From the NCBI GenBank assembly GCA_003971905.1, contig RSEE01000137.1, forward strand, positions 89,387-153,386: a DNA stretch of 64,000 nucleotides. Direction: 5' to 3'. The stretch comes from Moniliella sp. 'wahieum'. Its lineage: Eukaryota; Basidiomycota; Moniliellomycetes; Moniliellales; Moniliellaceae. A model generated the notes under the pieces. The model ran no database searches and was not told the origin of the DNA. It was given only the letters and a program-made list of their open reading frames with translations. The position numbers were made by a program, and so were the translations under genes. Below, in pieces: positions 58,887 through 64,000 of the stretch; positions within the stretch are counted from its first letter, which is position 1; every line of letters begins with the position of its first letter.

Positions 58887-59006
58887 GGGGGGGGTGTTCG
58901 TATCGGCCTCCCACTACAACGTCTCTTCCTAGTGGTACCTTAGTACTTTCAGGAGAGACCCCCGATGGATCAAACTCCACATCCATTCCACCGAATGAAA
59001 GGATTC
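58887..59006 (-). other. ITS2
   Basis: Spacer between 5.8S and 28S, about 120 nt by these approximate boundaries, which is short. Its ends follow from the flanking rRNA genes. Confidence 0.85.
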
Positions 59007-59161
59007 ACAAACACTCAAAAGGCATGCCGGGGGGAATAGCCCCCTGGCGCAAGATGCGTTCAAAGACTCGATGGTTCACGGTTCTGCAATTACACTACCT
59101 TTTCGCGTTTCGCTGCGTTCTTCATCGATGGGAGAACCAAGAGATCCATTGCCAAAAGTTG
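59007..59161 (-). rRNA. 5.8S rRNA
   Basis: It contains the conserved CAATGGATCTCTTGGTTCTC, CATCGATGAAGAACGCAGCG, AATTGCAGAACC, CATCGAGTCTTTGAACGCAT and CTTGCGCC. The length of about 155 nt is normal. Compared with common fungal 5.8S it reads GCGAAACGCGAAAAGGTAGT where most have GCGAAATGCGATAAGTAATG, and it lacks two or three bases around GCAGAATTC. Ends are approximate. Confidence 0.93.
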
Positions 59162-59253
59162 TATAATATCAGTGATACTTCCTTGCCTTGCTAAGAGGTG
59201 TTTGTGTGTTCACAGGTGGACCATGGGGCGAGCCCCAAGGTGTTTGGTCCCAG
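59162..59253 (-). other. ITS1
   Basis: Spacer of about 92 nt between 18S and 5.8S, unusually short for a fungus. It contains the imperfect hairpin GGGGCTCGCCCC near 59224-59235. Confidence 0.85.
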
Positions 59254-59893
59254 AATGATCCTTCTGCAGGTTCACCTACAGAAACCTTGTTATGACTTGT
59301 ACTTCCTCTAAATGACCAAGGTTTGCACAAGTTTCCCAGCCCGCCGCGCCGGTAAGGCACAGCACGGCCAGTCCCAAGGGCTCACTAAGCCATTCAATCG
59401 GTAGTACGACAGGCGGTGTGTACAAAGGGCAGGGACGTATCACGCAAGCTGATGACTTGCGCTTACTAGGAATTCCTCGTTGAAGAGCAACAATTACAAT
59501 GCTCTATCCCCAGCACGACAGAGTTTCACAAAGTACCCGCCCTTCCGGCAAGGAGCGTCTGCACAAGGCAAACCTACTCGCTGGCTCTGTCAGTGTAGCG
59601 CGCGTGCGGCCCCGAACATCTAAGGGCATCACAGACCTGTTATTGCCTCCAACTTCCGTGCGCTTATACCGCAGCACAGTCCCTCTAAGAAGCCAGCCAA
59701 CAGCGAACATGCGCCAGAGGGCTAGTTAGCAGAGAAGGTCTCGTTCGTTATCGGAATTAACCAGACAAATCACTTCACCAACTAAGAACGGCCATGCACC
59801 ACCACCCATAGAATCATGAAAGAGCTATCATCTGTCAATCCTTCCCATGTCTGGACCTGGTGAGTTTCCCCGTGTTGAGTCAAATTAAGCCGC

Positions 59894-59927
<34 letters not shown>

Positions 59928-59928
59928 T

Positions 59929-59962
<34 letters not shown>

Positions 59963-60098
59963 AGAACCCAAAGCTTTGATTTCTCGAAACGGTGCTGACC
60001 CTGTTGACAAAATGTACAAGGGCCATCCCGAGCCGGCATCGTTTACTGTCGAGACTACAACGGTATCTAATCGTTTTCGATCCCCCGACCTTCGTTCC

Positions 60099-60136
<38 letters not shown>

Positions 60137-61052
60137 AGTTTGTCTTGACACAATCCAAATTTCACCTCTAGCGTGTCAATACAAATGCCCCCACTGTCCC
60201 TATTCATCATTACGGGCAGTTCCGTCACACCAACAAAACAGAACCACAATCGTCCTATTTTATTATTCCATGCTAATCTATTCCGGCACAAGCGCCTGCT
60301 TTGACACTCTAATTTCCTCAAAGTAAACCGGGGGCCGCCTCACCCTCCCATAGGAAGAGCAGCACATCCCCCCAGAAGCCCGACACACGCAGTACACGCC
60401 GTGAGGCGGACCACAACCGCCGAGCCCCAAGTTCAACTACGAGCGTTTTAACTGCAACAACTTTAATATACGCTATTGGAGCTGGAATTACCCCGCGGCT
60501 GCTGGCACCAGACTTGCCCTCCAATTGTTCCTCGTTAAGGATTTAAATTGTACTCATTCCAATTGCGAGACCCAGAGGGCCCCGCCATCGTTATTTATTG
60601 TCACTACCTCCCCGTGTCGGGATTGGTAATTTGCGCGCCTGCTGCCTTCCTTGGATGTGGTAGCCGTTTCTCAGGCTCCCTCTCCGGAATCGACCCTTAT
60701 TCCCCGTTACCCGTTGTCACCATGGTAAGCCACGACCTTACCATCGAAAGTTGATAGGGCAGATATTTGAATGAAGCATCGCCGGCACAAGGCCATGCGA
60801 TTCGATACTTATCATGACTCGCCACACGGTTGCCCCGATGGTTTGAACCTAATCAATCCGCCCTTCTTGCGTCAGCATAATGACATGTATTAGCGCTAGA
60901 GTTGCCACCGTTATCCAGTAGCATACCATCAAATAAACTATAACTGATTTAATGAGCCATTCGCAGTCTCGCTGTACAATGTGCTTATACTTAAACATGC
61001 ATGGCTTAATCTTTGAGACAAGCATATGACTACTGGCAGAATCAACCAGGTA
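59254..61052 (-). rRNA. 18S (SSU) rRNA
   Basis: Complete gene of about 1.8 kb without introns. It begins TACCTGGTTGATTCTGCCAG at 61052 and ends GGATCATT at 59254. The universal segments are present, for example GTCAAATTAAG-type and AAACTTAAAGAAATTGACGG complements near 59880-59940. In the 3'-terminal helix 45, two positions differ from the usual sequence in a paired way (TTCTG with CAGAA instead of TTCCG with CGGAA), so the helix is kept. It stands upstream of 5.8S and 28S in one transcription unit read leftwards. Confidence 0.97.
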
Positions 61053-62554
61053 GCTACTACTCGCCCGCAGGCGCGCGCCCAAAGAGGCACCCCCGTGTTC
61101 ACCACGTTCCCACTCAATCCACACCGCAGCCTAGCCATCGATCCCTCCAGTTGCCCCGCCGACCCGCGAGATCAGCGCGGCAACCAATGCCTTGCCAAGA
61201 GCTTGCCCCCCCAGCGTCACAATCCACAATTGTCAGGACAAGCCAACGCAAGCCCATCCACACCTACTCCAGCCAGCCTCCCGCGAGGGGAGCCGATCCC
61301 ACAAGCCCAAACAACTCACCCGCCGCCATACGCGCCCGGTTACGAGTGGCTGCCGCAGACAGCCCCCGCCCAGACCTAGGTGGCGAGATGCATCCAAAGT
61401 CAAGTTACTTTCCAATTGGCAACCTCTCGCGCCGTGCCGTAGCTGCAGCCCAGGCACCACGCACAGCATCCACGGGAAAGATTCCCCCGCACACACCTGA
61501 CCCAGCGCCTCGACCACGGCTTCCGCCCGCCACAAAATGCAGCCAACCAGAGGGTCAGTCGTCCTCCCTGGCTTCCTGCCGGCCAGCAGCCAAGCAACCA
61601 CGCACCCAGCAGCAGAGCCCCCCAGCCGCGCAGCCGTCCGGCCACAGACCTTCAGATAAACCAAGAAAACAACCAACCAGCTGTTCTGCAGGACAACAAC
61701 TGAGCAACCACGCAGCAAGCGGCAGAGCCACCCAGCAAACATGGCAGCCCGGCAGCATCCTGCAGAGCAACCAACCAACCAACTGACCAGCCAACCAGCC
61801 AGCTCCTGCAAACAGCCACTAGCACACCACACAACCAAGCACAGAGCCACCTGCAGCATGGCAGTCCGGCAGCAAATCCTGCAGCAACCAGCCAACCACC
61901 ATCAGCCAACTGCCAACCAACTGAGCCCAACCAACCAGCTGTCCTGCAGAAAAGCCACTATGCACACCACACAACCAATCAGCAAAGCCACCTGCAGCAT
62001 GGCAGTCCGGCAAGCAATCCTGCATAGCAACCAACCAGCCAACCAATCACCAACCACCAGCAAACCAACCAAGCATGGGGCATCCCGCCAGTCTCCATTA
62101 ATTCCCAGCCGCTGCAGCAGCACCGGCACCAGGCCAGCGTGCACAACGTGAATAAATTCCCATTGCACACACTCACCCAATTCCTCGACCACCACACCAA
62201 CCAAGTACCAACAGCGCCCAACAGAACACGACCCCCGCACCAGACCACTGAACAGTCCCACGACCAACCAAGCGGCTCACGTTATTCCGTCTCGTCGCTC
62301 AAAGCGAGTACCCATATGTACGCAATTGCCCAGCCAAACAGTTCTGCACCGAAATCCAATGCAAAGCCAGAGATACCCCTCAGAAAGCCTACAGAACCCT
62401 ATTCCAGCCATAAAATGGCGAAAAAGGGATTTCCAATTTTTTGCCCTCGGACCACCCCCCTCCATATAGTACACAACAATATCCACCCCCCCTGCGACCG
62501 CCACCTCACGATCACCGCTCAGCCCCAGGGGCTAAGGAGACTAGCCTGACAACT
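61053..62554 (-). other. rDNA 5' external transcribed spacer / intergenic spacer
   Basis: Upstream of the 18S gene in transcription direction. Rich in CAACCAACCAGCC-type sequence on the + strand, so the long minus-strand frames (Gly/Trp/Cys/Leu-rich) are composition artefacts. The rRNA promoter should lie in this region or farther right, but I cannot place it. Confidence 0.75.
61727..62050. repeat. Three direct repeats in the rDNA spacer
   Basis: Units begin near 61727, 61849 and 61988 (spacing about 120-140 bp). Each contains GCATGGCAGTCCGGCAGCAA-like sequence, ATCCTGCAG, AACCAACCAGCCAACC and a CACACCACACAACCAA block. A weaker match begins near 61672. Confidence 0.75.
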
Positions 62555-63190
62555 AGAGAGCAGCCGCTGGACGGCCCGGGGGACACTGCACGGGTGCTGG
62601 CAGGCGGGGGCACACTGCCCGGGTGCTGGCAGGCGGACGACCGTGATTTTGATCTGAAACCCGCTGACCATTTGCCACGCCCCGTCGTATTGAAAATCAA
62701 TTTTAAATGCATGCAGCACGCAATTCTGTAGGGTTGAACTTGCGCGGCGAATACTCGCCAACCGTTACTCTCCCCCGCTGGGGTCAATTAATAGTTGTAG
62801 CGGGGGTCACCCCCACCTCGGGTGCAAGTGGTGCAGACGCACAACTTGCCGGGCACCGTGCAGCCTCCAAGTTTTTGCTGTATTTTCCTGCCAGCTCCTG
62901 TGCGTTGGAGCTACAGCTGGGGGTACTAATTGGACATTGTCACGTCTGTCCAGGAGTACCTCTGGTGAAATCTATGCAGACGGTAGGTCCAATACTGTGG
63001 GAGCTATGGCGGTTGGAAGTTTGAGCAGAGGTGTACACCGGGTGCAGCTCCTCCATGGGTGGTGCTACCGCCGTGGTGTATTAGAGGGAAGTGTAGAGGG
63101 AGGGAGGGACTACCGCTGTGCAAAGTGGGCGGCGGTAGGTACAATACCCGTCGAGCTACACACGGTTGGTAGGTATCAACAGAAATCGAA
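62555..63190. repeat. rDNA spacer tandem repeat, unit 1
   Basis: A unit of about 635 bp repeated at 63230-63800. Shared landmarks in order are GACACTGCACGGGTGCTGGC, CTTGCGCGGCGA, CTCGCCAACCGTT, the CCCCCGCT/AGCGGGGG hairpin, TCGGGTGCAAGTGGTGCA, TCCAAGTTTTTG, GGAGTACCTCTG, TATGGCGGTTGGAA and GAGCAGAGGTGTACACCGGG. Confidence 0.85.
62772..62806. repeat. Conserved spacer hairpin, unit 1
   Basis: Stem CCCCCGCT (62772-62779) with AGCGGGGG (62799-62806) and an AT-rich 19-base loop containing TCAATTAATA. The stem is kept exactly in unit 2 while the sequences around it differ. Confidence 0.75.
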
Positions 63191-63229
63191 ACTGCACGTT
63201 TGCTGACACTGCCCGGGTGCCGGCATTGA

Positions 63230-63800
63230 TTGAGAGTACAGCCGCTGACAGCCAGGACACTGCACGGGTGCTGGCAGGCGGACGCACACTGCCGGTGCTG
63301 GCAGGCGACCACCGTCGATTTTAATACAGCACCCTCGTATTGTAAATCAATTGGCTGCACTTGCGCGGCGATAACTCGCCAACCGTTGTTCCCCCCGCTG
63401 GGCCAATTAATATTAGTTGTAGCGGGGGACCCCACCCTCGGGTGCAAGTGGTGCAAGCAGCGCACAACTTGCAGGGCAACCGCGAGCCCTCCAAGTTTTT
63501 GACGTATTTTCCTGCATAACTCCTGGATGGTTGGAGCTACACCGGGAGGTTACTAAGTGGGACGGTAGAGGAGGGCAGGAGTACCTCTGCTGAAATATAC
63601 CGCCGGGGGTGCAGTACTGTTGGAGATATGGCGGTTGGAATTTTGAGCAGAGGTGTACACCGGGTGCAGCTGCTCCATAGTGGTGCTACAGTCGGGATGT
63701 ATTAGTGGGAAGTGTAGAGGTAGGGTGGGAGTACCGCTGTGCAAATGGGCGCGGTAGGTACAATACTCACCGAGATACAACGGTGGGTTGTATATACAGG
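63230..63800. repeat. rDNA spacer tandem repeat, unit 2
   Basis: Second, slightly shorter copy of 62555-63190 with many substitutions and small indels. After it, 63800-64000 continues as G-rich spacer with GAGTACGTCTG and GAGTACCC words. Confidence 0.85.
63392..63428. repeat. Conserved spacer hairpin, unit 2
   Basis: Stem CCCCCGCT (63392-63399) with AGCGGGGG (63421-63428) and a 21-base loop with CAATTAATATTAG. It matches the unit 1 hairpin. Confidence 0.75.
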
Positions 63801-64000
63801 GGTGTGTAGGGTGAATGGTACTAAGTGAGTGTACTAGGGTTGCTGCTGTGGCGGAAGTGCACTAATGGGACTTGGTGAGTGAGGCTGGGAGTACGTCTGA
63901 GGGAAGTGGCGCAGCTGTCGGATGAGTACCCATGGAGGGTGACGGTTGGTAGGGGTATCGACAGTATATATGGTCCCATAGGGTGAAGAGCACGGAGGGA

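Noticed and set aside
61233-61930. Minus-strand Trp/Cys/Leu-rich frames resembling membrane proteins
   Set aside because: They lie in rDNA spacer and arise from CCAACCAGCC-type repeats.

Overview
This is nuclear DNA from a eukaryote, most likely a GC-rich fungus with many simple repeats. The window holds a rDNA unit of eukaryotic type (18S-ITS1-5.8S-ITS2-28S), an intron-bearing tRNA, and protein genes split by spliceosomal introns of roughly 60-180 nt with GTACGT/GTATGT donors and CTAAC-type branch points. A membrane protein resembling the fungal DUF6533 family, an ISP4-type oligopeptide transporter, a fungal-style mitochondrial PPR protein and an Abf2/TFAM-like HMG protein all favour a fungus. 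Short ITS spacers and a double-hairpin element would fit a zoosporic, early-diverging lineage, but that is inference; the SSU and 5.8S genes here would settle it.

Layout. Bases 1-10400 are gene-poor and carry at least three families of dispersed, decayed repeats. From 10.4 to 55.1 kb lies a gene-dense stretch: cytochrome b5 reductase (-), mitochondrial succinyl-CoA:3-ketoacid CoA-transferase (-), tRNA-Pro (+), a LOR/tubby-like protein (+), a copper P-type ATPase (-), a multi-pass membrane protein (+), a KDM5/JARID1 histone demethylase (+), an F-box protein (-), a mitochondrial PPR protein (+), a mitochondrial HMG-box protein (+), an OPT oligopeptide transporter (-) and two unidentified genes (-). 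From 56.6 to 64 kb is rDNA read leftwards (28S at 56.6-58.9, 5.8S at 59.0-59.2, 18S at 59.25-61.05), followed by the 5' ETS and an intergenic spacer with tandem repeats.

The rDNA is broken. The 28S gene stops after about two thirds of its length, at TACT of the universal GTCCCTATCTACT segment, 73 nt past the R2/I-PpoI site. This is the position used by R1-type retrotransposons. A perfect 11-bp hairpin stands 13 nt beyond the break, and the rest of the 28S gene is not in the window.

The genes do not form an operon or a single pathway, as expected for a fungus. Several concern mitochondria (SCOT, PPR, HMG-box) or metals and transport (Cu-ATPase, OPT). Almost every recognisable gene is interrupted by single-nucleotide shifts, several of them clearly one extra or one missing base inside a conserved motif. 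I read this mainly as sequencing or assembly error, so CDS coordinates below are gene spans from first to last recognised codon, including introns, and not clean reading frames.
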